Source: Raphanus sativus (Eukaryota; Streptophyta; Magnoliopsida; Brassicales; Brassicaceae). Taken from it: a stretch of 64,000 nt of DNA. Numbering within the stretch: the first letter of the stretch is position 1; each line of letters opens with the position of its first letter. The stretch lies in NCBI RefSeq assembly GCF_000801105.2, contig NC_079516.1:42760908-42824907 (forward strand), written 5' to 3'. Position numbers and translations under genes: made by a program. This document shows positions 36,053 through 49,046 of this stretch, piece by piece. The notes under the pieces are model-generated. The model searched no databases, was not told the DNA's origin, and saw nothing but the letters and a program-made list of their open reading frames with translations.

Positions 36053-38913
36053 TGTGCCCTCGGCGACTTTTGAATCTCTTTTGGAACTCACTACTCTTGA
36101 TTGTGAGAAGAAGAAGATAAGCTTTTTTTTGCCTTTGCCCAGGGAGATAAGAGTGAACGGATATGGTAGGCAGGCACGGACATTTGGGGTTTGGTTTGGT
36201 TCGGTTCTGTATTTTCGGTTTTTAGTTTTAAAGATTAGGATTTGTTTTGATATTTAGGAAATTTTGTTTGGTTATTTCAGTTTTTGGTCTGGTTTAGATA
36301 ATAAATTTGGAAGTGGCTAGATAATTTTGGATCCGATTCGGTTCTGATTTTTGGGTCAAATTCGGATTAAAAATCATAAAATTCAGATTTTTCGGATTAA
36401 ATATCTGATTTTTTAGTTTTTTAAAAAATTCAGATAATTCAAAAATATTTTAGATAAAAATACTCAGTCGATTTGTTTTTTTGTTACTTTGGATAATATA
36501 CCTTATTTTAAAATTATTTAATTATTTTAAATTAAATATAAATAGTATTTGTAAATAGATAAATTATATTATAAAGATTGGGCATCCATTAGGTTCTTGT
36601 TTTAGGTTTTTTTTGTCGCAAAGATATAAGTTTCGAAACCAAACCGAATTATCATTTGTTTTTTCAGTTAAATTGTTTTTCTGGTTCCGGATAAATCTAC
36701 TCAAACCAAAAATACATACAAAATTGCAGTTAACACGATTTAAATGATCTAGTTGGTGTGTATACCGGAATAATCAGATTTTGTTGCCAAACCAACAATC
36801 CTAAACTTTTCGGCTTTTTTTAACGAATCACATACACATCAACATATATATTCAAAGCATTTAAGAAGATATGCAGATTTTGGTCGAAAACACTTGAAAT
36901 CTCACAGGCCATTAGAGTATTTTGGTCGAGTACTTGATAAACAATAAGTTGCGGAATGTGAATTTTCACGTATCATTTATCTCTATCCAAATCTGATAAA
37001 GAGAAGCTTGAAAAATCCAACTTACGCCTTAATTGACACAGTTGATGACAAAATAGTAGAAGTATACTATATAAGTTGTATGTTGCAAAACAGAAGTAAT
37101 ATGCTCTCATAAATTTATTTAATAAAGTGATTGATAGAGTAGTATATGATTCATATATAAAATGATCATAAAAATTAAATGTGATATATATAATTTTTAT
37201 TTCTAAATAATATATATATATATATATATATAAATGTTTATACTTTTATTTACAATAAAACATCATAATCAATTTATATTTTGAATGTAAAATTTTATTC
37301 TTTTTAAAAATTAAAAAATGTTATTTTGTTTATTTAGATAAAAAATAAAAATTTATTTTGGATCGTAATATAATTTTGTGATATTATTAGACAAAATAAA
37401 TTAATTTTAATTAAAAAATTAATTGCTTTATATATTCTATATGTAAATATTTTATCAAAAAATTTATATGAAATTATTGAATAAAGAGCATTCGAAGAAC
37501 ATTTGCTTTTTCTAAATACCAACCATGCTCTTAGATGAAAATTTTCAGCAGCTATAGTTGGAGCTTTTAAGAACATGATTAGAGACCGGTCCAAGTTTCA
37601 GCTTGATAGCTATATTTTTTTCCTTTGCTGACTCTGTTTTTAAATTTCGCATAGAGCACATCCATTGTTAATCTTCATTCTCAGTTTCGAGATTGGGAAT
37701 CTGAGTATAATAGTTTTTGGAAAGAGATCTTGACTCTCCAGCTAGTTTGAAACTTCTCCGATTAGTAATGTTCTCAGTCTCAGGATATACTCAACTTTGT
37801 CAGCAAAACTGCGGAACCATTTCATTTCCCAGCTTCACATTTCCTATTTCCTTTCACTGTTGACGATGTGCCATTTCAAAAAATTTCATCCCCACCATTA
37901 GTATCGTTTTTGTGACATGTTTACCGACAATATTTACATCAAAGATCAAACAGTTGTCTAGGGTAGGGATGCGTAAATTTAACATAAGATTAGTAGCCTC
38001 AAGGGTATCACGGAGCTAATGTTTCTTGTCTGTGGTATACCCAGTATCTCTTTAATCTTCTCAATGGTTTGATGAGAAAAAAAAAGGATAATGGATGAAT
38101 GAAATGACAAAGTTCGAACTAATGCTTTAAAATTAAGAATTCTAGAAAACAAATACAATGAGCCAATGTATTAGTTTTGGATCCCTCAAAGAGGGTTTCT
38201 TAGACATATATCTGATTGGGGTTCGTATCCTAGGTTATTGGGCTTTCATGTTAGGTTGTACTGGCCGTGACGAATTTTTGGTAGGTGAGAGCTGATGGTG
38301 ACATTCCTAAAACGATCGAGAGGCTTCCATCGATTACACCTTGTTGGATGATTGTGGAAATGCCTCCCGATAATGGCATCAATGCTCAAAACCAAAAGCT
38401 GTTTCATTTTAGATTTTTACCAAAAAGATTCCTAAATCATCTGCCAAAAACAGAGTGTCTCTTAGATATAAGCTAATAAGCACTATTAAAGCACCATGGA
38501 AATAGAAGGTAAAAAAAAAACCTTTTTGTCGTTCTTTTGATATGTTTCAAGACTGTTCAATTGACGCTATAAATGGCTCTGGGATTTAGACTCCTTATTC
38601 TTTTTTTTTTTGAAACACATAAGACTCCTTATTCATTCTTTATTCAATGAACTCACTTGTGGAGACAAGATCTTCCAGACATCACATAAGATCCTATCTT
38701 ATGTCTTTTTCATAATCTCCAGTTCCTACTGTTTCCTTGTGATTTAGGATTTGCCTATAAGGCATCCAATGTAAACTTCATTATTCTCTTGTAAATATAA
38801 TAACATGACAGTTTGTTTTCTCCTCATACTGAAACATGGATTTCTTGTTCTACTTTGTCTACTTGCATTAAAAAACTTGTATAATTCTATCTTGTATTCT
38901 CGAGAGTATTTCC

Positions 38914-39023
38914 AATATAACACTATTTTCTTTCTATATTTTACTTTAAAATACTCCAATGGCATGACTCTATAATAGAGTTATTCTATTATAAAAGAAA
39001 ATATAGAGAGAAAAATAGTGTTT
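38914..39023. repeat. Foldback (inverted repeat) of about 110 bp
   Basis: The left arm AACACTATTTTCTTTCTATA (from about 38919) is the inverse of the right arm TATAGAGAGAAAAATAGTGT (about 39003-39022). The loop itself contains the palindrome TATAATAGAGTTATTCTATTATA-like sequence. It is likely a small MITE; transcripts would form a hairpin. Confidence 0.5.
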
Positions 39024-39499
39024 CACTAAGAATGGTATAAAACAATAGGGTTAGGCGCAAATCAAATACTATCATAATTTTCAGTATTTGAGATTTTCTT
39101 TGTATTTACGGATATCCAACTTTCTGGTTTGATTTGCTTCGAAAAAATACGGATATTCGGTTTTCTAGATATCTAAAAAATTAGATATTTAAGAATATTT
39201 ACGGATGTCTTATCCATTTTGTTCAATACTAATAAATTTAGAAAAATATACATGTTCGTCTTCAAAAAATATTTTTAGCATAGTATAGAGTATAAAATAA
39301 ATATTAGCAAAACTATATGTTTCATAAATTTTCTTATAAAACATATAGTTTTAGAAAATTATGGTTTTTATAATTAAAGATTTTATATTCATTTCTCAAT
39401 TTAATACTTATATGAGTAATTTTATAAATAAAAGTATAAAGTTATATGTTAAGATAATAGTTACATAAAATTATTCATTCAAACTTTTATATTTAATTT

Positions 39500-39501
<2 letters not shown>

Positions 39502-39544
<43 letters not shown>
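39502..39544. repeat. (AT)n microsatellite
   Basis: About 21 uninterrupted AT units; shorter runs are at 37210-37232 and 58230-58256. Confidence 0.9.
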
Positions 39545-39548
<4 letters not shown>

Positions 39549-41129
39549 ATAAAAGTCGGAGCGGATTGGATATTTGACTCAAAATTTAGTATTTGTGATT
39601 TACTTCATTTTTAACGGATATACTTTAGATATTTTATTTGCTTCAAAAACTTACGGATATCCAAATTTTTCTGATCGAATCGAAATGAATAACAAATCAA
39701 ATAAAAATTAATAGATAAAATGTAAAACCCTATAAAACAATATTGCAACCAATGTCTTGAGTTGCTTTTAGAATGCAACAAGCTGGATTCTTTGTCTTGA
39801 ATTCCACGGTTCTTCTCGACAAGCCTTTTCTAATTTTGATTTGATTTTTCATCCAAATTATAAGAGAAAGGGAGGAACTCAATTTCACCATGTTTATAGG
39901 GAAAATCGTAAAATGGTGATAGAAACCCATGAGATTCATTTCAATGAACCTTGATAACTGAATCATGGTCATTTAATCATCTACTATACAATCACTTCCT
40001 AGATATTAAAGGGATATTGTATGGAACAATTTTGGATGATATATTATATATTGGCACAAATTAGATCCAATGACTTAATAAAAAAGGAAAGGAACATTAG
40101 AGAAGCATGGCATATGCAATAACTAATGGTGGTCACAATTAATCATGCTAAGCACATGAATGCTCATCATTTGGTCTTTGCTTATATACTTAACAACACC
40201 AAACGCCAAAAAGAATGAAGAGTAATCTGATTTATCTTCACTTTCGGCATTTTAAATTTGTAATCGTTACAATAATGTTAGCCGGCCGTTACCTTATTAC
40301 TCTAATCCAAATTCATGAATGCGGCTAGGCAAGCTTGTGGTTTAATCATAGACTACTTAACTTTGTCTTATGTGTAATACTACTAAAATTAGTGTTTTGG
40401 TTTTATTTACTCAAGATTGCAGTTTACACCTCTGACAACTAATTATTTTTCTTAAAATATTTTCTTAGAATATTCACACATTTCTACATATAATATGTTT
40501 GTATAGTCTTGACTGATAGAGTAACAAAAACAAGTGAAATGAACATTGTCCCATAATGATATCAGCAATAGTAAAACAAAGAAGAAAATCAGAATTGGAC
40601 AAATAAGAGAAAATGAGTTAGGTAAAGCTTCTTTTTTTTTTAACACAGTTAGGTAAAGTTTAAACTAGAAGAGTTCATTTCTTTCCACCTAAGAAGAGTA
40701 ACAAGAAAGAAAAGAAAACATTTGCAAACAAATAATGATGGAACCGTATGTTGTTAAAAAAAACCAGTCTAATCAATTTGAGAATTATGTTGAAATTTTT
40801 AAAAGTTCGAATTTAACATGATTTTTGTTTATTCGTAATTAAATCCAAAGTTAGAAAATCATATTTGTTATAATAGTAATAAACATACAATCTTCAGGCC
40901 ATTATCGATATATAATCAACTTTCTAGCTTATTAACTAACAAGTGTTTCATGAGTTCTCTTGAATAAAAGAGTTTATTTCTTGAATTCCGATACATGAAT
41001 ATAAAATTCTACACTTTACTTATCTGCAATTTTTGTTCATTTAGAAATATAAAAATATAGCTTTGGTATACATATTATTTACAGATTATGCTATTAGAGA
41101 TCTTTATATTTTAAATATTCACTAATCAA

Positions 41130-41524
41130 ATATTCACTAATCAAATAAATATTATTTTAAATATGCAAGAGTTATTTTAACCACGTGTCAGTGGTCAAGT
41201 GGTATGTACTCCTTCCTGTTGTCCGCAAGGTCGAGGGTTCGAGACTACCTCTTGCAGATTTGTGGTGATTATTTTGAGGGACCTTTGGGCCCAATACGGA
41301 GAAGCCCAAATCTGCTGCGCGTGGCCACTGGTGGCTTAACATGGGGTGATCACCAGCCCTCCTGGATGCCTTCGGCGGGCTCTCTGGCGGGCAATGCCCA
41401 GATTTCCGAGACGGTCATTAGGCGCTAGTCGGATTCCTCTCGAGGCATTCGGATACCAGAGTCATCAAAAAAAAATATTCACTAATCAAATAAATATTAT
41501 TTTAAATATGCAAGAGTTATTTTA
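41130..41524 (+). mobile_element. tRNA-derived SINE with 50-bp flanking direct repeats
   Basis: The body is 41180-41474. Near its 5' end is an A-box-like GTGGTCAAGTGGTA and a B-box-like GGTTCGAGAC 35 bp later, the internal promoter of a tRNA-related SINE. The GC-rich body is about 285 bp and ends in GTCATC plus eight A. Identical 50-bp repeats (ATATTCACTAATCAAATAAA...AGTTATTTTA) lie at 41130-41179 and 41475-41524. That is far longer than the usual SINE target duplication of under about 20 bp. The plus-strand frame at 41204-41428 is just the SINE body. Confidence 0.85.
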
Positions 41525-43000
41525 TCAAACCAATTTCTAACTGATTAAATCATATTATTATTTTCTATTTTATGTTAGTTATATATGTATGTTTTTAATA
41601 GCAAAATGTCATAATTTCTATATTCTATAATAATCAAATAAATGTTAAATACTGAAATATTAAAATTAATTTAATATTACTTAAATTAAAATTTTATTCA
41701 TATAGTAACAATAAAAATTTGATATATAATATATTAATTATAACTAAACAATTAAACTAAAAATAACTATGTTTAAATATACAATTTATTAAATAATTAT
41801 TTTGTAAATTTAAAAGTAAACTTAAATAAATATACACACATAAACACAAGAGAAATTCTCTCAATTTTTTTTTAAATTTTTTTATCACAAAATAATCCTC
41901 AAAAATAAAATGACTAAAATAATCCCTTTTTAATTTGATTTTTTTTTTAATTTGAAACCCCATCCCCAAACCCTCACTCATTAACTCTAAATCCTAAGTC
42001 TATATTAATTAATTATAGGAGTACAAATTCATATATTCCCTTTTAAAAAAAATTTGGTGATTTTTCTCTTTGAGTACTATTTTGTGAAAATAAACTAAAA
42101 AGACTATCGAATGGAATTTTTCTAAACACAAATCACTCAAATTTTATTTAAATTTTTGATTTATAAAAAGGATTTTAAAATTGTAATATAAAAATTCTTG
42201 TAATATATTTCAAATTCATAAAATAAATATTAGTTATTATTTTCTATTGATTATATGATAATTAAATTATGTTTGTTTATACGACGGCATAATTCAATTC
42301 TGCAGAAATATTTAAACTATTATGAAGTATAATAAATAATAAAAGAAAATTAGCCTATTTCAGTTAAATATAAAACTTAAATAAATGTGAGATAGTAAAG
42401 TAAATAGATTAACTAATTTTGGTTCACATTATTATTTATATCAAATTACAAATTTTATAATTAAAATAGGCAAACAACAAATTAGTATTATACATGTTGT
42501 TTAGTAAAAAATATTGTGATCCAAGCATATATAAAACTTAAATCAAATAAGATATATTTTTATTAAATAATTTGGAATTATTTTTAAAATTACCATTCTG
42601 CGTTCCTGATTAAAAGTTAATATGTATGTAAATAATTTTTGTAGTTTGTATTTAATAAAACTTTAAGTATATTCAAAGTCTGGACATCCAAAAAGTTTAT
42701 ATTCTCAAATGAAATATTTACAATGATAAAACTAGAAATATTCTGCATATAGTGGATAAGTGTAAAAGGTCAATTACGATTTTTTTTTTGCATAAGACAC
42801 ACGATACTTCACACTAAAGACTTTTTAGTAAAAGTGAGTTAGCTTAACACTTGCAAAAAGTAAATCATATCACTATCATCATACGATGTTTTGTGGGGGT
42901 CAATGATTTAAAATTATAAATATCCACCATTTTCTCTTTATTTAGGTAATAACCAACCCAAATAATTATCAACAAACGACCCATCAAGATACAATGCAGC

Positions 43001-44517
43001 AGTAAAGAAAAGAAAATTCTGTTTCCGGTCCTATTCCGGCGTGATTTCTCTACACTTTGGGTTATAATCTAATCACGTTCAGATCTAATCTAACTGTTTT
43101 TCACCATTCTCTCGATTTCCAGGTTCGAATCCCCAGAACCCAGCTTCGATTTCATGTTAATTTCGCCTGTTTACCGCATCAAAATTAGAAATAACGAATC
43201 TGGTTTAGTCGACAGTCGACACTGCCAGTTCCTGTTTCCATTTTTGGCGTTTAGAGAGAGATTTAATGAACTAAGAACAATTTAATATTTTGCAGAAAAA
43301 GTTATTTATTTATTTATTATTAAATTCCATATTATTTTCGATCGATAAAACTTGTCTGCTTCATCAGAGACACTAGCCGTGTTACTAAAAACAGACTACT
43401 ATATATATTTATATATTTTTTTTTTGGATTCTTCTCATTTCACTATAAACCCAATAAAAATATTGTTTTCTGAATCCCAAATTTCATTTTCCCTAGAAAA
43501 TTTGTAAGATTTCTTCTTGTTTATGTTTTCAAATCCAGATGTTAAATCATCTGCATTATTCTCACTATTACTGCAATTGTTTTTCACCGTTCAACTTCAG
43601 AGTAGACACTGATTCTTCTATACACATGGTCCTCTTTGTCTCTTCCCATTTTTAAACACATATGAATCTGCAAATCTTATTATTATAATATAATAACTCA
43701 CAAGCATATTATAGTCAGACTATTTCTAAAATGAATTATTATAAATCTTAGTCAAGGAAACTTCTTTTTGTGGACTTTGATGGAAAGAGAAGGAAGATGA
43801 AAGGTGGGTCTGTGAATAAAACTTGAAGTCTTCATTAATTACTCCAACCCCATCAGACCATGCCACACCCGTGACAATGACACTGAAAATTAGATCTTAT
43901 TTGCTCTGATGTTTGTTTAAAAGTAATGTCTTTGATCCAAATCAAGAATATCTCTGTATATGTGAAAGTTCAATTAAACTAGTACTAGTACTAGTACTAG
44001 ACCTGCCTTTCTTTTTCTTTTTTCTCTCTCTCTCTGCTTTCTTGTTTGACACTTGATTTTATAGTCCTAGGCTCAACTTTTCTTATCTCTTTCAGTCCTA
44101 GGTCTCAAGCTGTTCTTGCTGTCCCTTTTTCCTTTTTCTTAGGGGACCCATACTATACAACCTCCCTTTATATCAGTCAGTTTGTCCCAAGGACCAAAGC
44201 TTGTCCATGCCTTGATCTGTTTTGCTTTCTTCATGTAAAAACCCATCTCAAAGAACACCTAGAGATCTCATCTTTGTTCTGTCCTGTTCTATTTTTTTAC
44301 TTGGATTGCTTTAAAAGAGATTCTTGATCTGAGTCTGTTGTAAAGATGTATAATATTTTATTTTCCTTTCCTTTCTTGGTTGTCTAAATATTCTCTCTGC
44401 TTTTCTCCATCTTGCACATCTGTGAGGTATCTTACTTTTCTCCTGCCTTATTGCAGAATAAAAGGGCATTTAGCTGCTTAACCATACCAATGCAAGGTTG
44501 TATTTGTTAAAGCTTGA
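43001..44517 (+). promoter_or_regulatory. QWRF4 upstream region
   Basis: About 1.5 kb before QWRF4 that becomes pyrimidine-rich toward the gene (TTTTTCTCTCTCTCTCTGC near 44015-44040). A short (ACTAGT)n run (ACTAGTACTAGTACTAG) is at 43979-44000. No reading frame is convincing. It probably includes the promoter and a long leader. Confidence 0.4.
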
Positions 44518-46742
44518 ATGGAAGTATTATATGGTTCCAAGAAAGCATCAATGGGGAAGCAGCAACAGCAATCTGTAACAGATACTACAAGACCACCTCT
44601 TGTTCCAGCGGAGAAGAACAATGCAGTTGCTGCAACTCGCCGGTCTAGAACAATGGAAGTCAGTTCGAGATACAGATCATCAACTCCTACTAAAACAAGG
44701 AGATGCCCTTCACCTAATGCCACGAGGACTGTCTCTTCTTCAAGCTCTCAGTCCTTATCATCATCAAAAAGAGCTGTTTCAGCTGAAAGGAAACGCTCTT
44801 CAACGCCAACCACTCCCACTAATCCATCCACACCGGTTAGTGATGTATCTATAGATTTACCGGTTTCATCTAGGAGACTTCCTACTGGTCGTTTACCTGA
44901 AGGCTTATGGCCTTCTACTATGAGAAGCCTCAGCGTTTCATTTCAGTCTGATTCAGTCTCGGTTCCTGTTAGTAAGAAGGAGAAACCGGTTGTTTCTATT
45001 GATCGGACACTGAGACCATCTTCGAATATTACACATAAACAGAAGAGTGAGACAACAACAACAACAACAACAACGTCTGTGTCTAGAAAACTTACACCCG
45101 AGAGGAAAAGAAGTCCATTGAAAGGGAAGAATGTGCCTGCAGGTCAATCAGAGAATTCAAAACCTGTAGATGGTCCTCATAGTAGGTTAATAGAACAGCA
45201 TCGATGGCCTAGTAGACTTGGTGGAAAGATAATCTCAGATTCTATGAACAGAAGCATGGATCTTGGTGATAAGAGAATGCCTAAAAGCTGTAAACCTTTG
45301 CAGAAGTCTTCTAGTGACACAGCGAGGTTGTTGTCCTCTTATGAAAGTAATGGATTAGTAATGTCTCCAACAAACTCAGAAGATGGTAATGTGTCTAGAC
45401 ACAGGCTTCTGTCTGCAAGTTCATTAGATAGGGCGACTTCAGCTAGAGTGCATCCCTTGTCTGCTCCTGGATCACGCACTGCTTCTCCTAGCAGATCCTC
45501 ATTTTCATCATCATCCTCTAACTCACGAGGCATGAGTCCCTTGAGAGGATTGAGTCCTTCAAGAGGCTCTTGTCTGAGATCGTCTACACCGCCACCAAGA
45601 GGTGTAAGTCCTTCCAGGGTAAGACAAACCAATTCATGCACACAATCGAGTAGCACCACAACATCAGTTCTCAGTTTCATCGCTGATGTCAAGAAAGGAA
45701 AAAAGACAACTTACATAGAAGATGTCCATCAACTCCGTTTGCTCTATAATAGATATTCACAGTGGCGGTTTGCAAACGCTAGAGCTGAGGGAGTAAGATA
45801 TATTCAGAGGTTAATTGCTGAGGTAAAAATACTCAAAAAAAGGATAAACAATCTTTCTGCTTAATTGTTACACTGTATTAACAATCTTGAGGTTACAGGA
45901 AACTCTATACAATGTCTGGCATGCAACATCAGACCTGAGAGATCTTGTGACAACCCAAAGAGTTTGTCTCCAGCAGATGAAGCTAGAAATCAAGTTTGAT
46001 GATATCTTAAATAAGCAGGTACGTGTCTTCTCTCTCTGTCTCTCTCTCCGTCTCTCATGGGATTATCATCCTTGTGGTCTTAATGCTTCCGTGTATGTAT
46101 TTTTACAGATGGTTTGCCTTGAAGATTGGGCCATACTTGAGAGAGAACATGTCAGTTCTTTAGGTGGTGCCATTGCAGACTTGGAAGCAAATACTCTGCG
46201 CCTTCCACTAACTGGAGGAACAAAGGTATGTGGTTTACCTTTTCATAGAGTTGAAGATCAAGAATCGAGTATTGATTTAGTATAAGCTCTTGTGATCACA
46301 GGTGGACCTCAGATCTTTGAAGTTGGCCATGTCATCAGCTCTTGATGTAATGCATAGTGTGGGATCTTCCATATGGTCTTTACACTCACAGGTGAGACTA
46401 CTTTTCATGAATCCAATAAAATGATATTTCCTCCCAAGTGCGTGAACTTTTCCCTCTATTGCAACTGCAGATGGAAGAGATGACTAGGCTTGTTTCAGAT
46501 CTCGCTTTTATAGCTACAAAAGAGAATTTTATGCTTGGCAGATGTGAAGATGTCTTGGCATCAACCGCAGTCATGGAGGTAACAAATATCAAACAAAAAT
46601 CCAAGAATTAATAATGTTCCAAAAAGTTAACAAAGTTGTCATTGTGTGAATCCAGATAGAAGAGAGTAGCCTCATGACTCATTTAATGCAAAAGAAGCAA
46701 GAAGAAGAAGAGATGATGCAAAGTCTCCATTGTTGCCATTAA
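44518..46742 (+). CDS. QWRF4: QWRF motif-containing protein 4 (AUG8/EDE1-family microtubule protein)
   Basis: Six exons, 44518-45822, 45899-46018, 46109-46225, 46302-46391, 46471-46578 and 46656-46742, join in phase to 608 residues. The N-terminal 400 residues are basic, Ser/Thr/Pro-rich and probably disordered, with repeated [23 protein letters not shown] and RGLSPSRG motifs typical of microtubule-binding regions. The hallmark QWRF lies at about 415-418 in [17 protein letters not shown]. The C-terminal half is helical ([59 protein letters not shown]). Relatives include augmin subunit AUG8 and ENDOSPERM DEFECTIVE1, which bind microtubules and promote nucleation or spindle organisation. The exact QWRF4 role is not visible here; a microtubule role is inferred. 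A CAACAACAAC run encodes poly-Thr (about 45052-45074). Confidence 0.92.
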
Positions 46743-48209
46743 GCAAGTTTTCACGGCCAACACTTAACAATGACTTGTAAATTGCTCTTTTTTGGCTGCC
46801 ATTTTCTTCTGCCACCATCCTTTCTCCATTTTGTCTTTTACTTGTAGGAAGAGGATGTGAAATAAATGGTTTAAAGAAAATCAATGCAAAAAATGTAGTT
46901 TAATACTCCATCTGTTTCATAATACTTGATGTTTTGCCTTAGTGCACAAAGATTAAAAAAACTAGATTTTTCTAAAAAAGTTATTTTTAAAAAATCATTT
47001 TAGAATCAATTAACCAATAATAAAAAAGACAGTGAAATCTAATTGGTTGAACAGTTTTCAATAAAGTTAAACATGGGGTTTTATTTATACGACATTTAGT
47101 TGGCTATTCTCTATATAAAATCCAACATTTTACTAAGTTCATTTGGCTTGCAAAATATGGTGAAACATTTTACTAGGCCCATTTGATTTTGTTGTTCACT
47201 TGAGCAAATTTCATGGGATCTCCAGTTACTTCGGGTTGAATTTCCATCAAACATCATTGTACATAAACAATAACCTCATTCTTTTCCGATGAGTTTTAAA
47301 ACTTAATCACATGCTAATTTTTTGGTAAATAAATCAAAGGATTGTTAGTTGACTTTTTTTCTGATCACAACTTTTAAATCTAATTTTGACTTTTTAAGAG
47401 ATAGTACTACAAATTTTTCTAAACATATCCACACTTTAAGATATTTATACAAATGTACATTAGTTAAGCGTATATGGCATTTGCCAGTGTTTATATGCGG
47501 TAAACAGCACTTTCTAAGATAACTCAGGATTGTATATATTATCATTAATTCATTCATTAAGAGTTTATAACTTTTGTTTGTAACTTTAGGATTCTAAGTT
47601 TCACTAGTTCCTTTGCTCCGTCTCTTTTTCATCATGTCCACAATTTTGATGACCATGTGCTTTGTGATTTGCAGATTTTGTCTTGCTTGATAATCAAGAC
47701 ATATAGACATATAGATTTTGTCTTGCTTGATAATCATAGCTTTTATTTATGAAAGATAGTTTTTTCTAGAAAAAGTTTCCATTTTAAATATAGACATAGC
47801 ATGTCAACTAACTGAAAACGGTAAACCTAGTAAAAAATATTTTTGTATTTTATAAACTCATAAAATAATAGATTTGTTTTGAAATCCCGTTCAGAATATA
47901 CAGTTTCCATTATCTAGCCAATACTCTTAAGAAATCCCGTTCAGAATATAAATTTCCGTTATCTTATCTGATCCGTTCGTTTTAAATATGGAAAGAGAGA
48001 AAGTTAGTTGATTTTCAGATATATCAAAACATATGAAGAATAGCCAGATCCAATTTTATTTATTGAAAAAATTGCCATTTGTTTTTGCCGACTTTCCTTT
48101 TGAGTTATGAAAGCAAACATACAGCCCTATAAATATCGATCATCAATAACATAGAACCCACACCACTCCAAACTAAAAACGTGAATTACAAAAGTCAGAA
48201 AACCTCTAC
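46743..48209. repeat. QWRF4 3' flank with small duplications
   Basis: A Stowaway-like left end (ACTCCATCTGTTTCATAATA) starts near 46905 without a clear right end. AGATTTTGTCTTGCTTGATAATCA-type sequence occurs twice about 40 bp apart (47673 and 47712). GAAATCCCGTTCAGAATATA occurs twice (47880 and 47933). No gene seen. The last 150 bp likely contain the promoter of the next F-box gene (TATAAATA near 48130). Confidence 0.5.
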
Positions 48210-49046
48210 ATGTCTCCATCTGCCTCCGTCGTTGTTGCACGTGTTTTGTCCTCTCCTGCCGCCATGAGACAGAACCCCCTGAAACGCAAACGCGACGAGG
48301 ACGAGATCACTGTGCATGAAGAATATGACGTGAATGAACATGCCAAACCGCGTCCACCGTCTTGGGAGGCTCTATGCGTTCTTGGTCCATACATGGATCC
48401 CGAGACTCTCGCCGTCGCCTCTTGCGTCTCAACCACGTGGCTTGAGTGTTTCTCCTCGGAAGATCTATGGAAGTCTCTCTTAACCGCAAGGTCCGCACAA
48501 CGCTCTTCTCCCTATGAGATGATGGTATTGAAAAACGCTGAAAGCATCTCGTGCAAACACCTTGTTTCCGCCGTTGAAACGGATGCCAAACGCCGCCGCA
48601 AAGATCAAGTGGCTGAACCCGTCAAGATATCCCTCTCTGATCTCAGCTTCATGGTCCACGTGTCAACTAAAACAAAGAAAGCTTCGGTTTACAAAAAGGG
48701 TAAAGATCTCGAGTTTGGTCCTAACGACAAGTTCAAGATAGAAGCCGACGTAAGCAAAGCAGCAATCACTGCCGGTGAAGATGACGTGAGGATGACATGG
48801 CAAGTCATGTACAAGGAGAAGTTCTTCACGATTGCTGATACTACAAGAGCACTGGACACTAAGAATGGGTGGTTCACGGATAGACTTGAGGACAAGTGTA
48901 ACCGCAAGCTAGTAGGCGACGTCAAGCCGAGTTTTAACGGCGAAGTTCTTGAGAAGATTGGGTTTTCGATAGTGGACTCAGATGGCTGGGGATCTCTGTT
49001 ACTTGACGGGTTTTTGAGATATCTTCAGCGGTTTTTATTGGAATAG
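48210..49046 (+). CDS. Single-exon F-box protein
   Basis: An intronless frame of 278 residues. After a basic N-terminus (LKRKRDEDE, a likely nuclear signal) there is a divergent F-box, WEALCVLGPYMDPETLAVAS, CVSTTWLECFSSEDLWKSL (about residues 50-93). The rest is a conserved F-box-protein tail with KISLSDLSFMVHVSTKTKKA, FKIEADVSKAAITAGEDDVR, MTWQVMYKEKFFTIADTTRA and a C-terminal FSIVDSDGWGSLLLDGFLRY. It resembles the At5g04010-type F-box family as I recall it. It would act as a substrate receptor in an SCF ubiquitin ligase. The start is uncertain: Met 17 (MRQNPLKRKR) is an alternative that may be the true N-terminus. I do not recall a gene of this type at the corresponding place in Arabidopsis chromosome 2, so it may have moved in by retro- or DNA transposition. 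Confidence 0.85.
   Translation: MSPSASVVVARVLSSPAAMRQNPLKRKRDEDEITVHEEYDVNEHAKPRPPSWEALCVLGPYMDPETLAVASCVSTTWLECFSSEDLWKSLLTARSAQRSSPYEMMVLKNAESISCKHLVSAVETDAKRRRKDQVAEPVKISLSDLSFMVHVSTKTKKASVYKKGKDLEFGPNDKFKIEADVSKAAITAGEDDVRMTWQVMYKEKFFTIADTTRALDTKNGWFTDRLEDKCNRKLVGDVKPSFNGEVLEKIGFSIVDSDGWGSLLLDGFLRYLQRFLLE

Larger units (their letters stand above)
36053..43000. other. Large gene-poor region
   Basis: About 7 kb without a supported gene. It contains AT-rich relics, including GGTTCGGTTC/ATTCGGATT-type low-complexity sequence (36180-36480), (AT)n near 37210-37232, a foldback near 38914-39023, an (AT)n run at 39502-39544, related GGATATCC-rich stretches on either side of it (39060-39200, 39580-39680) and a SINE at 41180-41474. 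A slightly GC-richer stretch at 37640-38470 could be an old retroelement or gene relic, but I could not identify it in any frame. Confidence 0.5.

Noticed and set aside
37640..38470. Less AT-rich stretch suspected to be a gene or LINE fragment
   Set aside because: No frame longer than about 60 residues and no domain could be recognised on either strand.
41204..41428. 74-residue frame, and a possible tRNA near 41181-41250
   Set aside because: Both fall in the SINE body. The A and B boxes are present but there is no cloverleaf with a closed acceptor stem.
44046..44327. 93-residue frame before QWRF4
   Set aside because: It is pyrimidine-rich leader sequence with no conserved motif.
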